From: Cryptomeria japonica
Lineage: Eukaryota; Streptophyta; Pinopsida; Cupressales; Cupressaceae
Direction of reading: 5' to 3'
NCBI RefSeq assembly: GCF_030272615.1
Contig: NC_081413.1
Location: forward strand, 102,756,239 to 102,820,238
Length of the DNA stretch: 64,000 nt
The translations under genes were made by a program, and so were the position numbers. Shown one piece after another: positions 22,455-33,648 of this stretch (positions are counted from its first letter, which is position 1; the number at the start of each line of letters is the position of its first letter). The notes under the pieces are model-generated. The model worked only from the letters and a program-made list of their open reading frames with translations, had not been told where the DNA came from and made no database searches.

Positions 22455-23240
22455 GAGGGGCACTACAACACCTCCCTTCTATTTGGTTTGATTCTCCAAG
22501 TCTTGGATGAACTTACACTATTTGAGTGCAACCTCCATACACTTTCCTTTCCACAATTTCACCCACTCTACCTATCCCTTTTCTCTGCAAACTCTCTCCT
22601 TATTAACTCTCCATATAGATGCTTTCTAGATTCTCTCCCCCAACCCTTCAAATCCCTTCATGTTTACTACTTTTACCATTACTTATCAAGGTAAGGCCAT
22701 TTGTCTTTCTTATCTACTCAAATTCTTCTCTTTATTCCCTTCCACTTATTCATTTCATCATGTTTTCTTTGCCCCTTGCCTATTCAACTTCCTTCTTTAG
22801 TGATTCAATTATTGTCTTCACTCCACCTTTGTGACCTATTGATGTTCATACATCTATAAATTGCATTTGTAAGTTTCTAAAGCCTCTCCAACATTTTCAT
22901 TTCTATTTCGAAGCTCCCATTTTTGTACAATTTAGGGGGATGTTGGAAAAGGTTGCATAATTTGGCTTTATGCTTACCAAAATTTATTTTCCTTGAAATC
23001 CAATTTATGCATATCTTGCAATCCTTTCAATCTATGAGACCATATTTTGTTGAGGCATTTCATCAAATAGTTTAGCATTCCCTATCTATGCTTCCACATT
23101 TTCAATATATGTTTAGTAGGAAAATTGTAGCTACAACATCAAATAAAAATTGTTGCATCCTTTATGACTTTGATGGACATCCATGCTCTATTCCAAAGCT
23201 CCTAGGCTATGACGAAGTTGGTGAATGTTGCAGAATTAAC
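22455..23240 (-). repeat. LTR copy A, partial
   Basis: Similar to 24060-24835 of copy B over about 780 bases, then diverges into internal-type sequence. Both ends of the LTR are missing. Confidence 0.6.
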
Positions 23241-23717
23241 ATTATGTGGTATGATTATTTTTTCCTCTCTTCTCTCTTTATCTCTCACCTCTATTCACAT
23301 ATTTTTACTTCCATCTACAACTATCCTTTTTGAAGGGGATTTTGAGCATCCCATAACTCCCTTTCGAATATCATTCCATAAAATAAATCGTCACGAGTCT
23401 CTTCATGACACATCTCATCTTCCTTGTCAAACTCATCTTCTCATCATCTGTTGCAATCTTTCACTTGCATTGACTTTACTACATGGCTTCAATCTCTAAA
23501 TTGCTTAGGACTTCATACATCCAAAATGATCCTCTTGAGTTCTCCACAACTGCTTCACACTTTCAACTCTTTTTTTATGGCTTGTCCCTCTTAACTCTAA
23601 TTTTTTTAGGTCCCCTCACATATATAGAACAATTTTATTGAGCCTCTTAGATAACTCTACTACTTCAAAATTCACCCTTAGGTCCTAGTGTAGACTTTAA
23701 ATACTCAAGACCTCTAA
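23241..23717 (-). other. Internal segment between LTR copies A and B
   Basis: Similar to 26130-26574 over its whole length (for example cccataactccctttcgaat against cccataactttattcccaat). This shows it is element-internal, but it holds no readable protein. Confidence 0.55.
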
Positions 23718-23729
23718 CTCTGATACTTA
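23718..23729 (-). other. Degraded primer-binding site next to LTR copy B
   Basis: Plus strand ctctgatactta, one base before the LTR start. It corresponds to ctttgatacca at 26575 and differs from the initiator-Met site at its end. Confidence 0.5.
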
Positions 23730-23730
23730 T

Positions 23731-25299
23731 TGATGCAAGATGATTCCTCTTGCTAGCTAAAACTCAACACAAATGAAAAGACTCTCTAATTATAAGTTTG
23801 TTTCTACACATACAAGATGGATATTACACACAAATTCATTCAAAAATTTAATTCTTATTAATATCCAAACAAATTCATAGGCATCTCTAACTTATTAACA
23901 AAATGGCCATTCAATGACCTTCCTCAATCTCTCTTTCAATCTACTCTATAACAATTTTCTTTGTATTCTCACTCTCCAAATTTCTCTTTCAATCACAAAC
24001 CAAATAACGATCCTTCAATTAGCATCATAAAACCTTTATTTCTTTCTTAACTATAATCCCTCTCTTCTATTTGGGTTAATTCCCCAACTCTTGGCCAAAC
24101 ATACACTCTTTGACCACAACCCACACACACTTTCCTTCCCATTTTTGTGCCCACTTTGCTTGTGCCTTCACTTTGGAAACTCTCTCCTTATTAACTCTCC
24201 ATATAGATGCTTTCTACATTCTCTCCCCCAACCCTTCAACTTCATGTTTTCTACATTGGTTGTTACTTACCATTTGATGCAATTTCATTTTTCTTCCTTA
24301 TCTTCTCAACCTCTTCTCTAGACTCACTTCCCCTTCTTCATTTCATCACACCTTTTTTTCTTTGCCCCTTTCTTATTCAACTTCCTTCTTTAGCAATTTG
24401 ATTCTTTCCATCACTTCGCCTTTATGACCCATTGATGTTCATACATTTGTTAATTGCATTTGTAAGTATCTGAAGCCTCTCCAACAAATCCACTCCTATT
24501 TCAAAGCTTCCATTTTCACATAGGTTATGAGGATGTTGTCAAAGGTTGCATAATTTGGCTTTACACCCGCCAATTTAACTTTAGTAAAATTTATTTTATA
24601 CATATCTTACAATATTTACAATCTGTGAGATCATATTTGGTTGATGAATTCTATCAAATAATTTCATGTGCCCTATCTATGCTTTCACATATTGTATATA
24701 TGTTTATCAAGGAAATTATAGCTACAACATCAGACAATAATTATTTCAGCCTTTATGACTTTAGATGTTCATTCCTTGTTCTAAAGCTCCTAGGTTGTGA
24801 CTGGAAGCTAGTGGAGGTTGCAAAATTTGACTATACTTAATGCCTCCATCATTCAACAAATCTATACACATAATCCAATTTACACATTTGATTTCAGTTT
24901 TGAAATGGCAACCAATTCCTATCAGTTCAATAGTATCAATAGCAAGAAGGTGTTTATTCAAATCACAAGGATGAAAATAAGGTACATTATCTCCACAAAT
25001 TGTGAGTTTATGATTTATAGGTAGCTTGTCTCCTCTATGCATAAAAAAGAAACAGGGAAAATGCATGCCATTGATCCTAACATGTATTCATCCTTTGGAA
25101 GGAGGTCCACTATTTTCATCCAAATTATAGCCTCTTACAATCCTTCTATCATGAGCTAGAGTCAACATTGAAACTCTACAAAGATCAATATGGAGAGATG
25201 CCAAGAAAAAATTGAGAACAATTAACAGTTTGAATAAAACAAAATAAAAATATTTTTAGGTGAGGTAAATTTTAATTTACCTAGGATGCTTCTGCATCA
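23731..25299 (-). repeat. LTR copy B, full length
   Basis: About 1569 bases bounded by tgatgca at one end and tgcatca at the other, a perfect 7-base terminal inverted repeat. Copy C has the same right end (gctcctgcatca at 37260) and a similar left end at 26588. The ORF pieces within it are accidental. Confidence 0.6.
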
Positions 25300-26574
25300 G
25301 ATATATTGGGTAAGATTTTTCTATTGTGAGTAGAGCTCATAAAATAGAGTTAGGTAATATGATTTCCTTTTTAGGTTTTAAACAACTTGCAATGAAATCC
25401 ATCACTATGTTAGGTACACAAAATCACTTATTTTTACTTCTCTTCCAACATCTTACTAGAACAACTATAATCCTCCTCCCACAACTCTTCTCTCTATTCT
25501 TCTCTCCTCTCGTAGATTTGCATCCACCATTTACCATTCCCCTATGCAAAATTATTTCTCCTCTACTCTTCTCCTTCATGGGATCTAGCTAAACATTACC
25601 TAGCCTCCTCAAAAAAAGAACCTCTCCAATCCTCTCCTCTTTTATGGATTTTGATCCACCACAAATTAACCATCTCCACCAAAATCCACCTATCCCATCC
25701 TATACTACTTCCACATGTGAAAATATCACCTTCTTACACCAATCTACAAAGTCCACTTGCATTCCCTCTACAACTTCTACATGATCTTTTATAACATCTA
25801 CTTGCATTAACCTATCCTAATTCATCTCTACTTCACTGGACAAAAAAATCAACAATTATCTTGATTATAATTTTATTTGCTACAACATCCTCTTTAACCT
25901 CTTTGTTGTTATTGATTTCCTCTCCAAGAAATGTGCCATCTTTATTAGGTCCTTGATAAACCTCTACAACAACCTCTATCTTTTGAACTTCTTCCTCTTC
26001 AACTACCTCAACTTGTGATGTATCTTCACCAACATCACATTCTCTACCTTCACTCACCAATTGATGATCCAGTGTAGTCATTTTATCCTCTCTTTTGTGC
26101 TCATCTCTTACCTGATTTATTTTCTTCCTTTCAATTGTGTGGGATGTTCTCACATCTTTATCTTTCCATCTGCAACTACCCTCTTTCAAGAAGATATTCT
26201 GCATCCCATAACTTTATTCCCAATATCGTTCCAAAAAATAAATCATCACGGGTCTCTTCATGATCCACCACATCTTCCTCTTTGGATCCATCCTCTCTTC
26301 ATCTATTGCAATCTTTCACTCTTGCATTCACTTTACTTCACGACTTCAAGGTCTCAATCATTGAGGACTTCACACACTTTCAATGATCATATTGAGATCT
26401 CCATAATCACTTCACACTTTTAACACATTCTTCACAAATTTTCCCTCTTATCTCTTAATTGTTCAGGTCTCCTCACACACCTAGAATAATTCTCTTGAGC
26501 CTCTCAGACAACTCTACCACTTAAAAATTCACCCACAAGTCTTGGTGTAGACTTTACATGCTTAGGACCTCTAT
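25300..26574 (-). other. Internal segment between LTR copies B and C
   Basis: Contains one minus-strand open stretch, 25833-26204 (123 codons, Glu- and Val-rich near its C-terminus: VEVVEEEEVQKIEVVVEV), which matches no family I know. There is no RT, integrase or zinc knuckle and no clear polypurine tract next to copy B, so the element is internally deleted. Confidence 0.45.
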
Positions 26575-26585
26575 CTTTGATACCA
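26575..26585 (-). other. Primer-binding site next to LTR copy C
   Basis: Plus strand ctttgatacca, i.e. TGGTATCAAAG on the minus strand, two bases from the LTR start at 26588. Initiator-Met type. Confidence 0.65.
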
Positions 26586-26587
26586 CT

Positions 26588-27397
26588 TAACACAAGATGA
26601 CTACTCTTGTCAACTAAAACTCAACATAGAATATATGTAGACACTCTCTACTTATATTTTCACTTCTACACATACAAGATGGAGATTACACAAATTCATA
26701 GGCATCTCCCACTTATTAACAAAATGCCCATTCAATGACCTTCCTCAAACTATCAATCAATATTCTCTCTCACACTTTAATACTCTATATTCTCACTCTC
26801 CAACTCTGTCTTTCAATCTTGAACCAAACAATGGTTCTTCAATATGCATCATAAAACCTTTCTTCCATTATTGATCGTAGTCTCTCTCTTCTAATTGGGC
26901 CAATTCCACAACTCTTGAACTAACTTACACTCTTTAACTACAACCCACACACACTTTCCCTCTCACTATTTTTCCCACTTTGCTTGTCCCTTTAATCTAC
27001 AAACTCTCTCCTTATCAACTCTCCATGTAGATGCTTTCTACATTCTCTCCCCCAACCATTTAGCTTCCTTCACATTTACTATTTTGTCTATTACTTGTCA
27101 AGGCAAGACCATTTTTCTTCCTTAGATTTTCTCGGCCTCTTCTCTTTACTCATGTCTCCTTCTTTATTTCCTCATGCCTCTATTTTCTTTATCATGTGCC
27201 TATTCAACTTCCTTCTTTAACAATTTGATTCTTGTCTTCATTTCACCTTTGTGAACTATTGATTTTCATACATCTATCAATTATATTTGTAATTTTCTAA
27301 AGCCTCTCCATCAAATCCATTCATATTTCAAAGCTCCCATTTTTCATAGGTTAGGAGGATGTTGTCAATGGTTGTTGTCAATGGTTGTGTAATTTAT
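26588..27397 (-). repeat. LTR copy C, first part
   Basis: Begins taacacaagatga (compare tgatgcaagatga in copy B) and matches copy B up to about 24565. There it is cut by the element at 27398-34804. The rest of copy C reappears at 34805-34830 and 37085-37260. Confidence 0.6.
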
Positions 27398-28283
27398 CTT
27401 TACTAGAACAGATCCTGTTGGGAATCCGGATCTCTATTAGGAGATAAGTCCTGTTAAATACTACCCTGTTAAAGGATTTCAGATCCACAACTGTGAACCA
27501 CCTTGTTAGAGGATTTACAAAAGGCTTGACTGGGCCTACCCGGTTAAGGGTTTCAGACTTGTCGAAGAGATTAGTAATCAACAAGTGAATGATATAGAAA
27601 GTAGCACAAAATGCTTGATTAGATCCTTGACTGCTCTATGTTAATGCATTGCAGCATTACTTCAGTCTTCTATCCTTTGCATGTTCAATCTTTATTGCAC
27701 AATGCTCCTTTAACAACTTTTCTCTTCAATCTACACACACACACATACATTTTCTTTTTAAAACCCTAGACATGATGTCCTTAAATAGGAAGCTAATTTC
27801 ATGTCGGTCCAATGAGATTGGATTACAATTTCCTAGGGTTGAAGCATCTAGACACATTTGGTAACATGACATAGAAGCACCACCAAAGTGTCGGTGGATG
27901 ATAACTCATCACACTCTACAAGTTTACTGGTTGAGTCACCGCATTGGTGACGGTGGATGATAACTCATCACACTTTACAATTTTATTAGTTTAACATAGT
28001 ATACTGATTATTGGTAAACAAAGACTGGTAAATTGGAACATAGTGTTCCGATCAAAAAGATTGACTACCGCTAGGGGTCCTCATTCTGCTTGAGGTCTTC
28101 ATACCACTTGATGTCTTCGGTCATGCTTTGACAGGTAAGCATTTTCTGCAAAACACCGATAGTCTTCTACAAACAATGACTATACATTCAATGGCATATA
28201 ATACCAGTGTGAACAAATCATACATAAAATAAGTGTGTGTCAATCAATGACAATCATAACTAAACATCATCAAAATACCAACA
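27398..28283 (-). repeat. 3' LTR of the non-autonomous element, truncated
   Basis: Matches 33944-34804 with scattered differences and one 26-base insertion near 28203. Ends ataccaaca on the plus strand. Confidence 0.8.
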
Positions 28284-28296
28284 ATCTCCCCCTTTG
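28284..28296 (-). other. Polypurine tract of the non-autonomous element
   Basis: Plus strand atctccccctttg, identical to the tract at 12956-12968 of copia-1; the identity extends further, through gcattgatggcaa. Confidence 0.75.
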
Positions 28297-28596
28297 GCAT
28301 TGATGGCAACACTTAGGAAAATTTGACATCTAAGTGCTTACAAAAACAAAAATGATGTCATAATCAAAATTACTCCCCCTAAGCATATACACTACTCCCT
28401 TTGCCAAAATTATAAGCATGTGCAAATTCAATGCTACTCCCCATAAATTTTTTTATGAATACTACTCCCCCTTTTCCAACAATGACAAAGTAATACAAAA
28501 CATAGTGGGTTTACCACTCTCTTGATCATATTGCATAAAAACAGAGTATATGTTTATGACAATAAAGAGTAAAACTTTTCAAAAATAGATTTAAAG

Positions 28597-29375
28597 TTAT
28601 TTCAAGAAATCCTTCATGTTTGTTGACCAGGTATCTAGGAGTGAGGCACCGATTTCACTCTGAGTCTTCATCTGGAAAGCTAACTCCTCCATGGCATCAA
28701 TGATGCTCAATTCCCATGTAACAATAATAGCCTCCATGTTCAGAAAACACTTTTGAAGAACTTGCAACTTTGGCAATAAAAGAAACTGGAGCTCCTGCAG
28801 ATCTTCTATCCGCTTGCAAATCTCCAATTCAATCTTTGCAATCTGCTATTCGTGAGTGTGAACAGTCTGTCCATACACTATGAAGGAATCATATGGCAAT
28901 TTGAAATTGCCTATATACTGCTTTAACTCTGATTGGATTTGACTCTTTTTCTTCAAAGCATCATCACAAAATATATCTAGCTGGCAGATTTTGCTCAACA
29001 GTTTATGGCCTTTAGCTATTGCCAAACGGATATCATCCCTCTGGTGGATCAGCTTGACTTTGTCTTCATTAAATTGTTTCACCAATGCAACTTTGAGTTC
29101 CTTTTCATGGTTTTATTTGCAGTGGCCTGGGCAACATCTTCAAGTGATTGAACTCGATCATCCACTACTGTGCATAATAATTTTAGCTTGGCCAATGAAG
29201 AATTGGTACTGGGGAGGTTAGTACCAGGGATTAGATTGGAAAGAGTGTCAACAACAAATTGAATGACATCCTGTTCTTTCTTTTTCCCCAGTTCTTCCAA
29301 TCTATCTTGAGCTAGTTGAATGCTCCTCAGTAGCTCATTTTCATGTACCAGTTGAGTAAGACAGGAAAGAGTCAA
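28597..29375 (-). pseudogene. Unknown ORF of the non-autonomous element, C-terminal coiled-coil part
   Basis: Three open stretches continue the long ORF. 29079-29375 is in the same frame as the Glu/Lys tract (HENELLRSIQLAQDRLEELGKKKEQD). A frameshift near 29085 leads to 28846-29085 (VKQFNEDKVKLIHQRDDI), and after one stop to 28597-28827 (EICKRIEDLQELQFLLLPKL). The spacing of hydrophobic residues suggests alpha-helical coiled coil. The end lies about 300 bases before the polypurine tract. I recognise no family. A structural role as an assembly or RNA-binding partner is possible but unsupported. Confidence 0.55.
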
Positions 29376-29993
29376 ATTGGTGTGACTGGTGGAATCAACC
29401 TATTTGGCTTGATCTCTGGTTGCCTTAGGAGTCTGTTCTCCTTCCTTTGCCTTGATCTCCTCTTGTATTTTCTTCTCCTGCTCTTGTTTTTCCTTGGCCT
29501 CCTTGTCGGCCTTTTCTTTCTCCTCTTTCTCCTTCTCCACTTTCTCCTTCTCTTCTTCTTCTTTCTTCCTCACTTCTTCCTTCTTCTTCTCTTCTTCCTT
29601 CTTCTTCTCCTCTTCCTTCTTCTCTTCTTTCTGCTTCTCTTCTTCCTTCTTCTTCTCTTCTTCCTTCTTCTTCTCTTCTTCCTTCTTCTTCTCTTCTTCC
29701 CTCTCCTGTGTTCTCTTTTTCTTTTCTTTTTCTTTTTTCGTTCTCTCTTTCTCCTATTTCTCTTTCTCTTGTTTCTCTTTTTCTTGTTTCTCTTTCTCCT
29801 ATTTCTCTTTTGTTGCTTTCTCATCTTTTTCTTTCTCCACTCTCTCCTCTTCATCTTTCTCCTTCTCTGGAGTGGTCTCCTCCACATCTAGTGCATCAAC
29901 ATCAATGGGGTCATTTTGTTCAGTTAGTCTCTCATCTTGATTATCGAAGGTTTCATCTAGTTTGGATGTAGATAGGTTAGGCTCTTGCTCAGC
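29376..29993 (-). repeat. Glu/Lys-rich low-complexity tract inside the unknown ORF
   Basis: The minus-strand frame of the flanking ORF pieces reads an acidic stretch (DPIDVDALDVEETT) and then about 120 residues made almost only of Glu and Lys in EEEKKKE and EKEKQ units. Few stops break it (near 29815 and 29755). The plus strand is nearly pure pyrimidine (cttcttcttctcttcttcc units). Long hydrophobic plus-strand and Arg/Lys-rich minus-strand frames over the same DNA are by-products. Confidence 0.7.
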
Positions 29994-31025
29994 CTACCAA
30001 TTAGCTTCAGATACCTTCTGCATTTTGACAACTGCCTTGACTTGCAGATGGGTGTCTTTTTCCACTTCAAAGGTTTTGCCTCCGAGTAGCTGAAGTCTTC
30101 TTTTTTGCATGAAAAAGATGCCTTTGTACCAATTAAGAATCTCAAACAATTCTGAATTAGAGGCATCAGGAAAATATTGGGGAAAAATTACTTCCCTAAT
30201 TTCTTGCTCCTTTTCAATGACAATGCGCCATTTATTATCCAAATAATTATACAAAGAATTAGGAACATCAGGTTTAATGTCAATTGAAGACCGATCATTA
30301 TCACACAAATATTTAATGACCTCTAGCTCTACTTCTTCCTTTTCACTATCGCTAAGATCATCAAAATAATCTTGTAGATCATCAAGAACTTTCCTTTTAA
30401 CATTCTTCATAATCCTTTGAAAATGTTGCATAGGCTATTAAGAAGCAACATGTATATTACCAGTGCAGAGGTTGTTGGTACATTACTAGTTATCTTCGTC
30501 TTCTTACTTGGTTGCCTTGTCTTCTTCATTTCTACCTCCAGTTTAGTGTCTTCTGAATCCAAGTGTGTTATTCTTGGTTTTTCTCTTCCTTTCAAATACC
30601 TTTGGCAGAATGGCCTCCGGTTTCTTTTTGGCTGGTGACCTCTTGGTTACTTTAGGACTAGCATCATATGTAACTGGTGCCGATGCTAATGGCACAACTT
30701 TCCTCTTCTTCTGCTTCATTACTTCAATAGATTTGATCCTCTTTGAGTAAGTACCGGTCCTCTTCTTCTTTGGATCCAATGGTGAAGCAAGTAGGGTAGA
30801 GGCATACCCTGTGAGTATATGATTTACCACTTCATAGCCCATAGGCTCAACTTCATCTTCTCTAGGCTCAACCACTTCCATTATGCAGTGATCCACTTTG
30901 ATTTTGAAATAGATATCATCTTCATACTTTTTAACCAGATCACCTGATATTCTCATTCTCTGGTTCATCTTTAGTCTGAACTCATCAAAATACCTATTTA
31001 GAGTCTCTGGATGAGCAGATCCCAC
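29994..31025 (-). pseudogene. Unknown ORF of the non-autonomous element, middle part
   Basis: Two open stretches in one frame. 30543-31025 contains LNRYFDEFRLKMNQRMRI, LVKKYEDDIYFKIKVDH and a very basic end (KQKKRKVV; KRSPAKKKPEA; FERKRKTKN) that resembles a nuclear-localisation or nucleic-acid-binding segment. After a few stops (30440-30540), 29994-30431 is acidic and helical (LDDLQDYFDDLSDSEKEEVELE) and then mixed (KWRIVIEKEQEIREVIFPQYF, ILNWYKGIFFMQKRRLQLLGG). No catalytic signature is visible. It shares its frame with the Glu/Lys tract downstream, so these were one protein. Confidence 0.55.
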
Positions 31026-31848
31026 TGCTTGCAGACTTTCCTTTATTTACCTTGAAACCGGTAGGTCAGTTGACCATTGAACATCACCGACTCTTGGAAA
31101 ATACCCTTGAAAATAGAAAAACAAACCGACAAGCAGTTGACTGAACTTAAACCTCAGTGTCTTGTCCTCTTTGATGGACTTCAGATTCTCCATGAGTTTT
31201 TTTTGCATGTAGGTACATGTTATATTCTACATCTTCCTTGATCATCCTATAAGCAGCATGCACCGAAGCTATAGGAACAAAATTCATTCTACTAGCATAG
31301 AATACTCTATACCCGATCACCATGCATGCATACTTCACCAAGTCATCTTTTATGGTGTTTACAGTCATTTCCTGTTGGTTGCTCACAGAACCGGTGAGCT
31401 CTATCACTTTGGTTTTGGTGATCTCGCGAAGAATAGGGACTTCTCCAACATTGCAGAAATTGGTCACAACATGGATTGCCTCCAGTGTAATATCATGGGT
31501 TCGCTCAAGATACATCTTGTCACCATGAACCCTACTTAGAATGATCCTTATGTGATCTTCTGTGAATTCCTCAAGAAAATATACTGCATTGTGGAATTTC
31601 TTCTTCTCGATCACGCTGTACTCTGGTTTAATCTTCTTATCATCTCCAGAGAACAAGCTCAACTAGGAGTGAATCTCTAGAGACCCTAGGTCTTCTAGTT
31701 TGCAATCAATGTAGCCTGAAAAATCCCCTGCAACAATGACTCTGGCAGGAATTTGAGATAGGGCATTATATTTCACCTTCTTCCTAAGAAACTCGGATGA
31801 CTCCTCAAGTTCGGTAGAACTAGAAGGGATTTTGGATGTAGAGGCCAT
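31026..31848 (-). pseudogene. Unknown ORF of the non-autonomous element, N-terminal domain
   Basis: Starts with ATG at 31846-31848 (MASTSKIPSSSTELEESSEF). One TAG at 31663-31665 splits an otherwise open run to 31147. The domain has mixed helix/strand character: ALSQIPARVIVAGDFSGYID, FLEEFTEDHIRIILSRVHG, VIGYRVFYASRMNFVPIASV. Beyond 31147 the frame shifts and continues readably (FSQLLVGLFFYFQGYFP, GDVQWSTDLPVSR) into the middle part. With the following pieces the ancestral protein would be about 1000 residues. I do not recognise the family. It lies between the gag-like ORF and the polypurine tract, where pol would be in a complete element. Confidence 0.55.
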
Positions 31849-32401
31849 GGCTAAATAATTTTGAATGACAAGAGTGTTTCGACGAAGAATACCTTTTCAC
31901 TCCAAACTAGGGTTCGCCAATGTCAAACACAACACACTTCTCCAAAAGCTTGTTTTACCACTCCGCCCTCCACTCTGGATTGCTTGAAATGTCTACTTGA
32001 TCTTGCACAAGATTTCTTCCTTGATTCTTTCGAACACAAGATGAATCACTCTTGTTGTGCTGGTCAAGCTAGAAAAATTATTTTTTGAAAATAGGTAAGT
32101 AAAAATGATGACAAAAGTCACTTTTAAGCATGTTCCTACCTACCATAATAAATGCATCACTAATAGGGTACAAACCCTAACTTTACCACTTCATTTCTTT
32201 TGTTGGATTATAGGTAACCGATACCGATAAAACACTTTATCAATACACACCGGGGGTCTGAAACATTGTTACTGGTATGTTCCCCCTTAAGATTTTCAAA
32301 GTTCAGTTTGTCGGTTCAGGGGTCTCCACACTAGGTGTGGAAACTGGTACTTCCTGTGGCTCCTCTTTAGATTTTTTTTTCCAAGGTTTATCCATATTGG
32401 C
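31849..32401 (-). other. Spacer between the two ORFs of the non-autonomous element
   Basis: After the last zinc knuckle the frame runs on through VPVSTPSVETPEPTN and then meets many stops. No conserved protein is visible before the ATG at 31848. Confidence 0.45.
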
Positions 32402-33610
32402 CTATACGGTTTCAACATCGACCTTTCCTTCTGGGTCGACCGGTATGTCTCCTGATGGATTCTTTTTTAGTCTGCATGTTCTGGCAATATGTCCCAGTTT
32501 GTGACAATGATAGCATACCATACCAGGTGCTCTCCATGGTTCGATGTTCACATTTCCATTCTTCCTCCTGCATGTTGCAGTAATGTGACCGCTACCACGA
32601 AAGGTCAAACAGTTTTCTCTCCAACTGTTTATCGCTCCATAACCATTTGACCAATTGTCATAGGTTCTATACCGGTTTGGGTTTCGGTTCATAGAAGGTT
32701 CCGGGACAACTCCTCTTGGTATTGGTGCATAGACTCCAGGGTTATTCAAAACCATCCTGCACTCAAAAGATATATGCCCAAACTTGTTGCATGCATAACA
32801 ATGACCATTAAATCTACTAGTTCTAGGCTTGTGGTTATGCACATTGTTTTGCATGTAAGGGAAATTGTTATAAGTCTTGCTCCTACATACATTGGTAGTA
32901 TGTCCTTCCTTAAGATAGTTAAAGCATACACGTTTGAACTTTTTCTTACCTTTGCTTTAGTTGATATTAGGTGTCGATTGCTCCTTTGGTGCACCAGTCT
33001 TGGTTCCAGAGGTTTCACCTTCCTCATATGCAGAGAAACCAAACCCAGAGGTATTCTTTGATGGCTTCACTGTTTCTAGCTTTTGGTACAACTTCGCAGC
33101 ACTCCGGTTGAACTTTGCAAGTATCTCCTTTGTCTCAACAAGTTCCTTGGAAAGAGCATCATTGGTTTTAATCAAGGTTTCATTATGAGAAATGGATGCA
33201 TTGAGGTCTGCTTGCATTTCTTCTTTCTCTTCCTTACCCTCTTGCAGATAAGCGGTAAAGGTACCAATTTCTTGTTTCAACTTAGAGATCTCATGCTCCT
33301 TGTCCTTCACTTGATCTTCAATTTTTTTTTTGTTTTCTAGCTTCTGATTCATTCTGATAGTCAGTTCTTCCAGCTCCCTCCTTAGGTTAGTTTTAGACTC
33401 ATTTAGTTTCTCCACTTCTTGGACTAGGGCATCCATGTCTGCTTCATCAGAAGAGTTGTTTTCAGTGATTTCCATCATTTGCTTAGCAAGCTCTCTTCTT
33501 TTGGCTAAAGAGGCTTTATATTTGATCTTTAGTTCATCATAGGCTCTTTTAGATTCAGCCAAATGGTGAGTGAGTTCCCTCATGTTGTATTCTCCCATAT
33601 CTCCTTTCAA
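32402..33610 (-). pseudogene. Gag-like protein with coiled coil and four zinc knuckles
   Basis: The ATG at 33608-33610 lies about 25 bases after the primer site. 32957-33610 (217 codons) is a long charged coiled coil (LVQEVEKLNESKTNLRRELE; KHEISKLKQEIGTF). A frame change near 32950 leads into 32402-32854 and the sequence just upstream, where four knuckle-like units occur: CFNYLKEGHTTNVC, CYACNKFGHISFEC, CLTFRGSGHITATC and CYHCHKLGHIARTC. The second and fourth are intact CCHC; the first and third have lost the second Cys. No copia capsid (UBN2-type) domain is seen before the coiled coil. A role in RNA binding and particle formation is inferred. Confidence 0.7.
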
Positions 33611-33635
33611 GTGGTTAGACTTAGAGAAAGGTTTT

Positions 33636-33646
33636 CTTTGATACCA
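33636..33646 (-). other. Primer-binding site of the non-autonomous element
   Basis: Plus strand ctttgatacca, i.e. TGGTATCAAAG on the minus strand, two bases before the LTR. Initiator-Met type. Confidence 0.75.
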
Positions 33647-33648
33647 AT

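Noticed and set aside
22488-26423. Many short hydrophobic plus-strand ORFs
   Set aside because: They lie in LTR and internal copies of a minus-strand family and are not conserved between copies.
29570-29887. Arg/Lys-rich minus-strand ORF of 105 codons
   Set aside because: Out of frame with the flanking ORF pieces; a by-product of purine-rich DNA.
29343-29940. Long plus-strand ORFs rich in Leu/Phe/Ser that look like membrane proteins
   Set aside because: They are the complement of the Glu/Lys tract; pyrimidine-only DNA gives Leu, Phe and Ser codons without stops in several frames.
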